In this document: positions 42,734 through 51,447 of the stretch, one piece after another
Layout: each line of letters begins with the position of its first letter
Position numbering within the stretch: position 1 is the first letter of the stretch
Source of the DNA: Halorarius halobius
GTDB taxonomy: Archaea > Halobacteriota > Halobacteria > Halobacteriales > Haloarculaceae
Direction: 5' to 3'
NCBI RefSeq assembly: GCF_024298865.1
Contig: NZ_CP101161.1
Location: 1,199,227 to 1,263,226, forward strand
Length of the DNA: 64,000 nt
Translations under genes and position numbers: made by a program
Notes under the pieces: generated by a model
Databases searched by the model: none
Told to the model about the DNA's origin: nothing
Seen by the model: only the letters and a program-made list of their open reading frames with translations

Positions 42734-43720
42734 TCAGGCCGTCTCGAGCAGTTCCTCGGGCGGGCTCCCCGGCAGTTCGTCCCGGTCGTGGTCGGCCTCG
42801 AAGTCGAGGTCCGGCCCGACCGCGACGAACCCGGTGGGGTTGATGTCGGTGTGGGTGGTGTAGTAGTGTTCCTTGATGTGGTCCATGTTCACCGTCTTCG
42901 CGATGCCGGGCGTCTGGTAGACGTCGCGCACGTACGGCCAGAGGTTGTCGTACTGCTGGATGAGCCGCCTGTTGCACTTGAAGTGGGTGTGGTACACCTG
43001 GTCGAACCGGACGAGCGTGGCGAACATGCGCAGGTCCGCGAGCGTCAACTGCTCGCCGTCGCCCACCATGTACCGCTGACCTTCCAGAATCGCGTCCCAC
43101 TGGTCGAGCGCGGCGAACAGTTCCTCGACGGCCCGCTCGTACGCCTCCTGCGTGCCGGCGAATCCGGCGCGGTAGACGCCGTTGTTGATGGGGTCGTAGA
43201 TGGCGTCGACCGCCTCGTCGATTGCGTCGCGCATCCCCTCGGGGTAGAGGTCCACACCGTTCCCCTCGAACGCCTGCGCGAACATCTTCATCACCTCGAT
43301 GGACTCGTTGTTGACGATGGTCTCGTTCTCGCGGTCCCAGAGAACCGGGACGGTCACGCGCCCGGTGTAGTTCGGGTCCGCCTCGACGTACGTCTCGCCG
43401 AGGTAGTCGAACCCGTTGACCGTGTCTTCGGTGCAGTCGTCCTTCTCGGGGGTGAACTGCCACCCCTTCTCGTCGCGGTACGGGTCGACGATGTCCATCG
43501 ACACCGCGTCCTCCAGCCCCATCAGCGACCGGACCATCGCCGCGCCGTGGGCCCACGGACAGGCCCGGGAGACGTACAGGTGGTAGCGGCCGTCCTCGGC
43601 CGGGTAGTCGTCGCCCAGCCAGTCGCGGAACGTCGTCTCCTGGCGGTCGAACTCGCCGTCCTCGTCCTCGAACTCGTAGGTGTCGGTGCGCCACTCCCCG
43701 TCGACGAACATGTTGACCAT
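42734..43720 (-). CDS. Glutathionyl-hydroquinone reductase-like GST (ECM4/Xi class)
   Basis: A 328-residue Xi-class glutathione transferase homologue. The catalytic cysteine is Cys54 in SRACPWAHGA. GRVTVPVLWDRENETIVNNES is the thiol-substrate region. The C-terminal helical domain has LTLADLRMFATLVRFDQVYH, KCNRRLIQQYDNLWPYVRDV and HYYTTHTDINPTG. It would reduce thiol-conjugated hydroquinones. Haloarchaea are known to use gamma-glutamylcysteine rather than glutathione, so that thiol is the likely cofactor (inference). ATG 43720 starts MVNMFVDGEW. Confidence 0.9.
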   Translation of the reverse strand: MVNMFVDGEWRTDTYEFEDEDGEFDRQETTFRDWLGDDYPAEDGRYHLYVSRACPWAHGAAMVRSLMGLEDAVSMDIVDPYRDEKGWQFTPEKDDCTEDTVNGFDYLGETYVEADPNYTGRVTVPVLWDRENETIVNNESIEVMKMFAQAFEGNGVDLYPEGMRDAIDEAVDAIYDPINNGVYRAGFAGTQEAYERAVEELFAALDQWDAILEGQRYMVGDGEQLTLADLRMFATLVRFDQVYHTHFKCNRRLIQQYDNLWPYVRDVYQTPGIAKTVNMDHIKEHYYTTHTDINPTGFVAVGPDLDFEADHDRDELPGSPPEELLETA

Positions 43721-43890
43721 CGTGTCCCCGGCTACGGCCGCACCGCCTATATGCGTGTGGCGACACCTGTGTCACCCGATTTCCTGCGGGTGACCGCCGG
43801 ACGACGCCGCTCTCGCTAGGCCGGTCGTACCCGCCGGTTGGCGTCGCATAGTAAAGCCCGCGGGCGTCGTCACTCGGTCGGGTCACGACC

Positions 43891-44184
43891 ATGCCCACGT
43901 ACATCACCCTCGTCAACTACACCCAGCACGGCATCCAGAACATGGCCGAGAGCCCCGAACGGCTCGAGGCCGCCAAGGAGGTGACGGAGGCACACGGCGG
44001 CGAGTACGTCGGCTTCTATCTCACCTTCGGCCAGTACGACGCCGTCTACATCGCGGAGTTCCCCGACGACGAGGCGGCCGCGCAGGCGATGCTGACCGTC
44101 GCGGCGGGCGGCGCCGTCGAGACGGAGACGCTGAAGGCGTTCACCGAAGACGAGTACCGCGACGTCGTCGCCGGCCTCGACTGA
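43891..44184 (+). CDS. GYD-domain protein
   Basis: A 97-residue small alpha/beta protein of the GYD family. [20 protein letters not shown] starts it, with [20 protein letters not shown] in the middle where the GYD signature reads GQYD. The fold is a ferredoxin-like dimer; function is not established. It stands alone between the GST and rpl10e. Confidence 0.88.
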   Translation: MPTYITLVNYTQHGIQNMAESPERLEAAKEVTEAHGGEYVGFYLTFGQYDAVYIAEFPDDEAAAQAMLTVAAGGAVETETLKAFTEDEYRDVVAGLD

Positions 44185-44291
44185 CCCCGCGGCTCCCCCC
44201 GTGGCCGGAACAGCCACGTGAGCCGTTGACACGCCGACTGCGAGATACCTTCGAAGCCTTCATTAACGTCGTGGGCTTCGTCTACGGTAAT

Positions 44292-44825
44292 ATGAGCGAC
44301 AAACCCGCGTCGATGTACCGTGACATCGACAAGCCGTCGTACACGCGCCGGGAGTACATCACGGGCATCCCCGGCTCGAAGGTCGCCCAGTACAAGATGG
44401 GGAAGATAGACAAGGACCCCGACGACTACCCGATACAGATCAGCCTCATCGTCGAGGAGAGCGTCCAGATCCGTCACGGCTCGCTGGAGGCCTCGCGGCT
44501 GTCGGCGAACCGCCGGATGCTGAAGGTGCTCGGCGAGGACGGCGACTACAAGATGATTCTCCGGAAGTTCCCCCACCAGGTGCTCCGGGAGAACAAGCAG
44601 GCGACCGGCGCGGGCGCAGACCGTGTCTCCGACGGGATGCGGCAGGCGTTCGGCAAGATAGTCGGCACCGCCGCCCGCATCCAGAAGGGCGAACAGCTGT
44701 TCACCGCGTGGTGTCACCCCGAGGACGCCGAGACGGTCAAGGACGCGTTCCGCCGCGCGTACAACAAGATCACCCCGCCGTGTCGCATCAAGGTCGAGCG
44801 CGGCGAGGAACAGCTCATCGCGTAA
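44292..44825 (+). CDS. rpl10e: Large-subunit ribosomal protein L10e (L16 family)
   Basis: A 177-residue uL16 protein that helps shape the tRNA-binding A and P sites. [20 protein letters not shown] starts it. Conserved parts are [71 protein letters not shown] and [23 protein letters not shown] 44292 is used; an in-frame start earlier at 44226 crosses the promoter. Confidence 0.97.
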   Translation: MSDKPASMYRDIDKPSYTRREYITGIPGSKVAQYKMGKIDKDPDDYPIQISLIVEESVQIRHGSLEASRLSANRRMLKVLGEDGDYKMILRKFPHQVLRENKQATGAGADRVSDGMRQAFGKIVGTAARIQKGEQLFTAWCHPEDAETVKDAFRRAYNKITPPCRIKVERGEEQLIA

Positions 44826-44910
44826 CCGCCGGCGTCTTCTCCCGTCTCTCCTCCCCTCCAGCGGTTGCTGTGACCCAACGGTTCTTGTCGTCGCCGGCCC
44901 TGCCTCGGGT

Positions 44911-45771
44911 ATGCTCCGGCTGGCCGTCGCCACCGACGCCGAGACGCTCGCGCGGGTCCGCGACCCGCTCGCGGAGCGTGACATCGCCGCCGAGCACGTC
45001 CGCACCCGCGAGCGGTCGCTCCCGCTCGACGCCGACGAGTTCGACGGCTTCGACGTCGGATTCGTGTTCCCGCCCCGCATCATGGAGGGCGGCGTCGCGG
45101 ACGCCCTGCTGGACGTGCCGTGGGTGAACGACCGCGAGGCCGTCCTGCGGTCGCGCAACAAGGCCGGCGCGCTCGCCCGCCTCGGTGCCGCGGGCGTCCC
45201 GACGCCGGAGACGGTGATGGTGTCGAACCCCGTCGACGAGGCCGACCTGCGGGCGGTGTGGGAGCGGTTCGACCCGCCCGTCGTGGTGAAGCCGAACTCG
45301 GCGACCCGGGGGGTCGGCGTCGCCAAGGCGACCGACTACGACTCCTTTCTGGGCGTCGTCGACTACCTCGACCTCCTCCACGAGAACCCCGCGACGGGCG
45401 ACCGCTCGTATCTCGTCCAGTCGTTCGTCCCCGACGCCCGCGACTACCGCGTCATGTGCATCGACGGCGAGTACGCCGGCGCCGTCGAGCGTCGCCTGCC
45501 CGCCGACCGCCTCGCGGACGGCCAGTGGAAGCACAACGTCCACCGCGGCGCGGCGGCGACGGGCGTCGACCTCGCCCCCGGCGACCCGATACGCGAGACG
45601 GCGGAGGCGGCGGCCGCGGCGCTGGGCGTCGACTGGCTCGGGGTGGACGTGCTCGTCTCCGACGGCGTGGTCGTCAACGAGACGAACGCGCGGCCGACGG
45701 TCGACTCCGCGACGAAGTACGACCCCGAATTCTACGACCGGCTGGCGGACCTGATTCGCTCGCGGACCTAA
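44911..45771 (+). CDS. RimK-like ATP-grasp ligase
   Basis: A 286-residue ATP-grasp protein. The ATP site is seen as VVVKPNSATRGVGVAKATDY and YLVQSFVPDARDYRVMCIDG, and the Mg2+ ligands as GVDVLVSDGVVVNETNARPT. It resembles RimK/LysX/MptN ligases that add amino acids (often Glu) to proteins or cofactors; the acceptor is unknown. The N-terminal domain has VNDREAVLRSRNKAGALARL. The 3' end overlaps the facing kinase gene by four bases. Confidence 0.86.
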   Translation: MLRLAVATDAETLARVRDPLAERDIAAEHVRTRERSLPLDADEFDGFDVGFVFPPRIMEGGVADALLDVPWVNDREAVLRSRNKAGALARLGAAGVPTPETVMVSNPVDEADLRAVWERFDPPVVVKPNSATRGVGVAKATDYDSFLGVVDYLDLLHENPATGDRSYLVQSFVPDARDYRVMCIDGEYAGAVERRLPADRLADGQWKHNVHRGAAATGVDLAPGDPIRETAEAAAAALGVDWLGVDVLVSDGVVVNETNARPTVDSATKYDPEFYDRLADLIRSRT

Positions 45772-47885
45772 GCCGACTCGATGCCCGACACCTCGATGCG
45801 TGCGCCGCCCCGCTCGCTCTCGCGGATGTCGACCTCCCAGCCGTGCGCCTCGGCGATGCTGATGACGATGGCGAGGCCGAACCCGGTGCCGCCGTCGCTG
45901 GAGTAGCCCGCTTCGAGCACCCGCTCGCGCTTCTCCGGCGGGATGCCGGGGCCGTCGTCGGCGACGTACAGCGTGTCGCCGTCGAGTCCGACCGTCACCT
46001 CGCTTCCGCCGTGTTCGGCGGCGTTGACCAGCAGGTTCTCTATCAGCTCCGGGAGCCGCGTCGCGTCGGCGCGGATGCGGCGGTCGGGCGGACAGTCGAC
46101 CGTGACCGTGGCGTCGTCGAGCGCGACGGCCGTGACGGCTTCGTCGATGGCGTCACGGGCAGTCACCGCCTGGGGGTCGTCGACCACCTCGCCCTGTTCG
46201 GCCAGCCGCAACACGTCCTCGGTGAGCTGTCGCATCCGGTCGAGCGCCTGCTGGGCGCGACGGAGATGTTCGTCGTCCGTCTCGGCCAGTTCGAGGCTCC
46301 CGGTGGCGACGCTCAGCCGGTTCTGGAGACCGTGGCTCACGACGTTTGCGAACTCCTCGAGCCGCTGGTTCTGGCGCCTGAGTTCCCGTTCCCGCCGCTT
46401 CCGGTCGGTGATGTCCCGACCGATGCCGACGAGACCGATGGGGTCGCCCGACTCGTCGTCCAGTCGGGCGCCCGTGAACTCGTAGGGGACCCGCGTGCCG
46501 TCCGTCCGCTCGAAATGGCTCTCGACGGTGACCGTCCGCTCGCTGTCGAACACCGCGGAGATGCTGTCGGCGATTTTCGACTGTTCGTCCGCGGGGATGA
46601 AATCCAGCGGCGTCATCTCCGAAATCTCGTCGGCGCCGTACCCGGTCACCGCCTCGAACTCGTCGTTCCACCGGAGGAAGTTCCCCTCGGCGTCGAACGC
46701 GTACAGGGGGTCCGGAAGCGCCTCGAGGATGCCGTCGACGAACGCACGCTCCTCGCGGAGCTGTTCCTCCTGCTGTTTCAGCTCCGTGATGTCGCGTCCC
46801 TCGGGGATGAGAAGCACTACCTCCCCGTCGTCGTCGGTCACCGGTCGCACGGAGAAGTCGATGGTGGCGACGCCCTCGGCGCCCTGCACCTCGAGGTCGG
46901 TCCGGGCGAACTCGCCGTCGGCCGCCCGGTCGACGAACGCCCGCGCGACGGTGGCCGCGTCGCCGTGCTGGAACCACTCGGTGTCCCACACCTTCTCGCC
47001 GACCACGTCCTCGCGGTCGAGACCGCCGAACGACAGCGCCGTCTCGTTGGCCTCCAGAACCGTGCCGTCCGGCTCCAGCAGGCCCGTGAACTGGTACGTC
47101 TGGTTGAACACCGCCTCGTACTGCAGTTCCCGCTCGCGCCGCTCCGTCACGTCACGGAAGTAGACCGAGAGGCCGTTCTCGTCGGGGTACGCCCGAGTCT
47201 CGTACCACGACTCCGTCAGGTCGTGATACGCCTCGACCGTCGTCGGCTCCTGGGTGCGGACGGCCTCGCGGAACGCCTCCTCGAACTCGGAGCCGACCAG
47301 TCCCGGGTACGTCTCCCAGATGGGGTTCCCCTCGAGGTCGGCCGCGTCGACCCCGAGCAGTTCCTCGGCGCGCCGGTTGACGTACGTGTATCGCCAGTCG
47401 CTGTCCAGGGCGACGACGGCGTCGTCGATGCGGTCGTGGACCTCGCGGACCCGCTCCTGGGCGCGATGCTGGGAGACGGCGTTCTCGATGCGGTTCGCCA
47501 GCAGGGCGAACTGGTCCTGTCCCGGCGACTTCTGCAGGTAGTCGGTGACGCCCGCCGAGATTGCCCGCCCGGCAATGTCCTCGCTCCCCTTCCCGGTGAA
47601 CAGCAGGAAGGGGACGTTCGGGCAGTCCTCCCGGACCGATTCGAGGAACTCGATGCCGTCCATCTCGGGCATCTGGTAGTCGGAGACGATACAGTCGACA
47701 TCGCCGCAGAGTCGGTCCAGCGCCTCCTGCGGGTCCGACAGCGAGACGACGTCGAACTCCTCGCGCTCGAGGCTCGTCGCGGTCAACTCGAGAAACATCT
47801 CGTCGTCGTCGAGATGTAGCACGCGAATCTGACCCGCTCCGCTTTCGTGGACACTCTCCCGTACTGCACGCTCCCCCGTGGCCAT
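45768..47885 (-). CDS. Hybrid sensor histidine kinase (receiver-PAS-PAS-PAS-HisKA-HATPase)
   Basis: A 705-residue soluble kinase. An N-terminal receiver (about 20-135) has LHLDDDEMFLELTA, the phosphoacceptor in DCIVSDYQMPEMDG and Lys in YLQKSPGQ. Three PAS domains follow (about 150-490), with SDWRYTYVNRRAEELLGVDA, PDGTVLEANETALSFGGLDR and AEGNFLRWNDEFEAVTGYGA. HisKA has LEEFANVVSHGLQNRLSVAT with the His, and the ATPase has LLVNAAEHGGSEVTVG, VADDGPGIPPEK and GTGFGLAIVISIAEAHGWEV. ATG 47885 is used. The N-terminal receiver may take a signal from another kinase. Confidence 0.93.
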   Translation of the reverse strand: MATGERAVRESVHESGAGQIRVLHLDDDEMFLELTATSLEREEFDVVSLSDPQEALDRLCGDVDCIVSDYQMPEMDGIEFLESVREDCPNVPFLLFTGKGSEDIAGRAISAGVTDYLQKSPGQDQFALLANRIENAVSQHRAQERVREVHDRIDDAVVALDSDWRYTYVNRRAEELLGVDAADLEGNPIWETYPGLVGSEFEEAFREAVRTQEPTTVEAYHDLTESWYETRAYPDENGLSVYFRDVTERRERELQYEAVFNQTYQFTGLLEPDGTVLEANETALSFGGLDREDVVGEKVWDTEWFQHGDAATVARAFVDRAADGEFARTDLEVQGAEGVATIDFSVRPVTDDDGEVVLLIPEGRDITELKQQEEQLREERAFVDGILEALPDPLYAFDAEGNFLRWNDEFEAVTGYGADEISEMTPLDFIPADEQSKIADSISAVFDSERTVTVESHFERTDGTRVPYEFTGARLDDESGDPIGLVGIGRDITDRKRRERELRRQNQRLEEFANVVSHGLQNRLSVATGSLELAETDDEHLRRAQQALDRMRQLTEDVLRLAEQGEVVDDPQAVTARDAIDEAVTAVALDDATVTVDCPPDRRIRADATRLPELIENLLVNAAEHGGSEVTVGLDGDTLYVADDGPGIPPEKRERVLEAGYSSDGGTGFGLAIVISIAEAHGWEVDIRESERGGARIEVSGIESA

Positions 47886-48001
47886 CTCCTTGTCACTACA
47901 CCCGCCCGCTTTTATATTCGCTGTCGAACTCACCGCTCGAAATGCGGCCGTCACAGCGAGTGCCGCGGCTGGTCGGCGGAGCGACGGCCGGAGAACGCTC
48001 G

Positions 48002-48388
48002 CTACCGGAGGTCGATGTCCGCGCTGTCGTCGACCCGGTTCAGCCGCACCTCGAGGACGCCGTTGTTGAACGTCGCGCTCGCGGAGTGTTCGTCGACGCG
48101 TGCGGGCAACTGGAGCCGCTGTTCGTAGTCCCGGTGGTTCGTGTGGGCCGCGATGGTGAGGTGGCGGCCGTCACACTTGATGTCGATGGCGTCGCGCTCG
48201 ATACCCGGCAGGTCGCCGACGACGAGTATCTCCCCGTCGGTCTCCTGCACCGAGAAATGTGCGTCGTCGCCCCCCGCCCCGCCGACGTTGGCGTCGATGT
48301 CGACGTTGCCGCCCGTCATCTCCTCCATCATCCGCTCTATCTCGCGGAAGATGTCGTCGAAGGGGTCGTCGCGGTCGTCCCTGCGCAT
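48002..48388 (-). CDS. Hsp20/alpha-crystallin small heat-shock protein
   Basis: A 128-residue holdase. The N-terminus has FREIERMMEEMTGGNVDID. The alpha-crystallin domain (about 45-125) has ILVVGDLPGIERDAIDIKCD, LTIAAHTNHRDYEQRLQLPA, VDEHSASATFNNGVLEVRLN and ends DSADIDLR. A C-terminal IxI/V-type motif is reduced to IDL. A flexible Gly-rich linker precedes the core domain. It is expected to bind unfolding proteins in the cytosol. Confidence 0.92.
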   Translation of the reverse strand: MRRDDRDDPFDDIFREIERMMEEMTGGNVDIDANVGGAGGDDAHFSVQETDGEILVVGDLPGIERDAIDIKCDGRHLTIAAHTNHRDYEQRLQLPARVDEHSASATFNNGVLEVRLNRVDDSADIDLR

Positions 48389-48442
48389 ACCTGCGGTACG
48401 CTCGTTCGACGCAAAAGCCTTCTGACCGGGACAGGACTCCGG

Positions 48443-49456
48443 TCAGAATCCGACGCCGAGCGCCTCGTCCGTGCGGGCCATCGACGCCTCGCGGTCGCTC
48501 TCGCCCAGCACCGCACGCACCGCGTCGACGTTCTCCGGCACCACGTCCGACTCCTGGTGAATCGCCTGGAACAGATACAGGTCGTCGTCCTCCATCGAGA
48601 TGGACTTCTCCCAGACGGCGTTCTCCCAGATGTCGGCCCGCGGCCGGCCGCGGTCCATGGCGAACTCCTTGAGCTTCCCCGCGCCGTCGATGTCGTACTC
48701 CGGCGGGATGAGGAACAGGCGGTCCTCGCCCGCGAGCAGTTCTTTCACCTCGGCCTCGCTGGGAACGTCCTCCAGTTGGACGTTCACCGAGTGGGTGTGC
48801 ATCAGCGTCGCCGGCACCTTCATCCCGAGCGTGTCGATGTTCAACTCGGGGAAGATGGTGTTGACGTCCGGGCCGTGATGCGAGGGGAGCGTCACCGGGT
48901 TCGGGAGGATGTCGTTGATGGGGCCACGCCCCGACTGGGCGGGGTCGCCGCCGCGCCGGACCAGCGTCACGCGGGCCTTCTCGACGCCGTATTCCTCCTG
49001 GAGCGGCGCGAGCAACCGCGACAGCCCGGTCGTGTTACAGGAGACGACCCGGACGTGGTCGGCGCCCTCCACCTCCGAGAAGTTCGCGCGGGCGTTGAAC
49101 GACGCGTCGACGAAGCCGGCGTCCTCGCCGCCCTGATACAGCGCGGGCGTGTCGTGTGCGGCGTACATCTCGCTGTTCTGCTCGCCGATGCCCGACGGGC
49201 AGGCGTCCACGACGACGTCCGATGCCTCGACGAGTTCCTCGACGGGGCCGGCCACGTCGATGCCGGCCTCGTCGAACAGGTCGCGGCGCTCGTCGACCGC
49301 GTAGTACAGCGGATACCCGTTCTCGACGGCCGTCTCGGCCTCGTGGTTCGGGCGGGTCTTGGCGACGCCGACCAGTTCCATGTCCGGCTGTGCGACGACG
49401 GCGTCGGCCACCCGCTTGCCGATGGTGCCGTAGCCGTTGATGCCGACCTGAATCAT
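48443..49456 (-). CDS. gap: Type II glyceraldehyde-3-phosphate dehydrogenase
   Basis: A 337-residue archaeal (type II) GAPDH acting in lower glycolysis/gluconeogenesis. The N-terminal Rossmann motif is [20 protein letters not shown]. Catalytic Cys140 lies in [15 protein letters not shown], and [20 protein letters not shown] and [16 protein letters not shown] with the catalytic histidine pair are diagnostic of the archaeal form. ATG 49456 is used, matching the conserved MI-V-INGYG start. Confidence 0.95.
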   Translation of the reverse strand: MIQVGINGYGTIGKRVADAVVAQPDMELVGVAKTRPNHEAETAVENGYPLYYAVDERRDLFDEAGIDVAGPVEELVEASDVVVDACPSGIGEQNSEMYAAHDTPALYQGGEDAGFVDASFNARANFSEVEGADHVRVVSCNTTGLSRLLAPLQEEYGVEKARVTLVRRGGDPAQSGRGPINDILPNPVTLPSHHGPDVNTIFPELNIDTLGMKVPATLMHTHSVNVQLEDVPSEAEVKELLAGEDRLFLIPPEYDIDGAGKLKEFAMDRGRPRADIWENAVWEKSISMEDDDLYLFQAIHQESDVVPENVDAVRAVLGESDREASMARTDEALGVGF

Positions 49457-49547
49457 ACGCGACGGTGGCTGGCGCGCGGGGTTAACGGTTTCGTAGTCCG
49501 CGGACCGGAAGCCGAGGCTTGAAGCGCGCGACCGACCAACCCCGGGT

Positions 49548-50501
49548 ATGAGCGACCTTTCAGCGCCCGCCGAGACGGCCGTGAACCAGTGTCTCGACCT
49601 CAAGCCGGACGAGTCGTGTCTCGTCGTCACCGACGACAAGCGCGTCGACATCGGGCGGGCGCTGTACGAGGCCGCCCGCGAGGTGACCGAGGACGCCGTC
49701 CTGATGCAGTACCCGCCGCTGGACCAGCACGGCGAGGAACCCGACGACACCGTCGCCGCGGCGCTCGCGGCGGCCGACGTGTTCCTCGCGCCGACCACCA
49801 AATCCCTCTCGCACACGCGCGCCCGCCAGTCCGCCTGCGAGGCGGGCGCCCGCGGTGCGACGCTTCCGGGCATCACCGAGGAGGTGTTCACGACGGGACT
49901 GGACGCCGACTACGAGGCCATCGCCGCCGAGTGCGAGAGGATGCTCGACCAGGTGGCCGGCGCCGACGAGGTCCGGGTCACCTCGCCGCAGGGCACCGAC
50001 GTCACCTTCTCGTTCGACGGCCGCGAGTGGCTCTCGGACACCGGCATCGTCCACGAGGCGGGCGCGTTCTCGAACCTCCCGGCGGGCGAGGTGTTCGTCT
50101 CGCCCGCGGACGCGACCGGCCGGTTCGTCGTCGACGGCACCATCCGCCCGTACGACCTGCTCGACGAGGGGCAGACGGTCACCTTCGAGGTCGAGGACGG
50201 CTACGTCACCGACATCGACGACCCCGAGGTGCGCGCCGAGTTCGAAACCGCGGCCGAGGAGGTGGGCCGGGACGCGTACAACGTCGCCGAGTTGGGCATC
50301 GGGACGAACCTCGCGGTCACCGACCTCGTCGGCTCGGTCCTGCTGGACGAGAAGGCCGGCGGCACCGTCCACATCGCCGTCGGCGACGACGCCTCCATCG
50401 GCGGCGACACCTCCGCGCCCATCCACTCGGACGGCGTGTTGCGGGAGCCGACCGTGTACGCCGACGGGGAGGTCGTCGACCTGCCGTCGGTCGGGGAGTG
50501 A
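49548..50501 (+). CDS. M29-like aminopeptidase family protein
   Basis: A 317-residue protein of the aminopeptidase T (M29)-related haloarchaeal family. C-terminal metal-site residues are suggested by [20 protein letters not shown] (Glu), [20 protein letters not shown] (His, Asp) and [18 protein letters not shown] (His, Asp). N-terminal segments [20 protein letters not shown] and [20 protein letters not shown] match the family. It is divergent from gap. Peptidase activity is by family and not certain. Confidence 0.82.
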   Translation: MSDLSAPAETAVNQCLDLKPDESCLVVTDDKRVDIGRALYEAAREVTEDAVLMQYPPLDQHGEEPDDTVAAALAAADVFLAPTTKSLSHTRARQSACEAGARGATLPGITEEVFTTGLDADYEAIAAECERMLDQVAGADEVRVTSPQGTDVTFSFDGREWLSDTGIVHEAGAFSNLPAGEVFVSPADATGRFVVDGTIRPYDLLDEGQTVTFEVEDGYVTDIDDPEVRAEFETAAEEVGRDAYNVAELGIGTNLAVTDLVGSVLLDEKAGGTVHIAVGDDASIGGDTSAPIHSDGVLREPTVYADGEVVDLPSVGE

Positions 50502-50505
50502 GCCC

Positions 50506-50856
50506 CTACCCGCGCCACTGGTCGAGCCAGACCAGTTCGTTCGAGAGTTCGTCGAGCGGGTAGTGCGCGAGTACGCGCTCGAGCGTCCGGACCGCGTGCT
50601 CCGGCTCGTCGCGGAGCCAGTTCGCGTCGGTGTAGACGACGATGCCGGCGTGGTCCACCGCCTCGCCGGTCGCCCCCGCGAAGTCCTTCTTGTCGTGTGT
50701 GACGAGCAGGTGGTTCCGCTCGGCGGCAGTGTGAAGCAACTGCTGGTCGCTGGTCGCTTCCCCGAACAGCTCCTTGGCACGGGCGACCTCGTGGCCGTTC
50801 GACCGGAGCGCCGTGACGAACACGCGGGGAACGTGCTCGTCCGTGAGGAACCCCAT
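50506..50856 (-). CDS. DUF5615 PIN-like toxin component
   Basis: A 116-residue PIN-fold protein. Acidic residues are placed as in PIN-like nucleases: MGFLTDEHVPRVFVTALRSN, LLHTAAERNHLLVTHDKKDF and GIVVYTDANWLRDEPEHAVR. This DUF5615 group is typically encoded after a DUF433 protein as a putative toxin-antitoxin pair. Its ATG directly follows the antitoxin stop. It is convergent with the peptidase gene. RNase activity is inferred, not shown. Confidence 0.82.
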   Translation of the reverse strand: MGFLTDEHVPRVFVTALRSNGHEVARAKELFGEATSDQQLLHTAAERNHLLVTHDKKDFAGATGEAVDHAGIVVYTDANWLRDEPEHAVRTLERVLAHYPLDELSNELVWLDQWRG

Positions 50857-51135
50857 TCAGGGAACGCGCTCGGGCGGTGACAGCGACCGCTCTGCTACCG
50901 ACGCGTCGCCGTCCGCACGGGCGTCCCGAATCGCCTGCATCTCCTCGGCGTGCTCGTGGTAGTACGCGAGCGCGGAGTACACCTCGCCGAGCGAGAGGTC
51001 CAACTGGTCGGCGATGTCGGCCGGCGAGTGGTCGCCCTCGACGACCAGTTCGTACACGTCGAACACGCCGACCCGGGTCCCCTCGATCCGCGGGTCCCCG
51101 CCGAGCACGTCGTCGGTATGGACGATTTCGGCCAT
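50857..51135 (-). CDS. DUF433 antitoxin component
   Basis: A 92-residue DUF433 protein. Core: IVHTDDVLGGDPRIEGTRVG, then VFDVYELVVEGDHSPADIAD and QLDLSLGEVYSALAYYHEHA, an HTH-like fold. The C-terminal tail is likely the toxin-contacting part. It is first in the operon, as usual. A TATA-like sense TTTATAT at 51160-51167 lies 25-32 nt before the ATG, so translation is probably leaderless. Confidence 0.85.
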   Translation of the reverse strand: MAEIVHTDDVLGGDPRIEGTRVGVFDVYELVVEGDHSPADIADQLDLSLGEVYSALAYYHEHAEEMQAIRDARADGDASVAERSLSPPERVP

Positions 51136-51159
51136 CTACGGAGACGTAGTTCGCCATCG

Positions 51160-51167
51160 GATATAAA
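51160..51167 (-). promoter_or_regulatory. TATA box of the DUF433/DUF5615 operon
   Basis: The sense sequence GTTTATATCC is the strongest TATA-like element seen in the window. It lies 25-32 nt before the antitoxin ATG (51135), the right distance for a leaderless mRNA. Confidence 0.6.
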
Positions 51168-51179
51168 CGACCGGTCGCC

Positions 51180-51362
51180 TCACCCCGCGAGTGCAGTCCA
51201 CGCCAGCCCCGCGAACACCAGTAGCACCGCCAGCACGCCGCCCGCGAACACCGCCACCCCCGCGGGCAGTACCGCGCCGACGAGGGCGATACAGCCGAGG
51301 AGGAGAACGCCCGCCAGCGCGTAGGCGACGTAGAGCCGCACCGCCTTGTCGAGGAGGACCAT
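51180..51362 (-). CDS. 60-residue two-helix membrane protein
   Basis: A small hydrophobic protein: MVLLDKAVRLYVAYALAGVL then two near-continuous membrane helices (about 10-30, 33-57) ending FAGLAWTALAG. It is placed between the toxin-antitoxin operon and mutS, on the opposite strand to mutS. The two-helix design with a basic N-terminus is common in haloarchaeal short membrane proteins. No known family. Confidence 0.65.
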   Translation of the reverse strand: MVLLDKAVRLYVAYALAGVLLLGCIALVGAVLPAGVAVFAGGVLAVLLVFAGLAWTALAG

Positions 51363-51447
51363 GCGGCCACGCGGTCCGGTCCGCGAATAAGCCTTGGGTC
51401 GCCGCGCCACCGAGGGGTATTTGAGCCGCGAGGCGCTTCCGCGGGAC

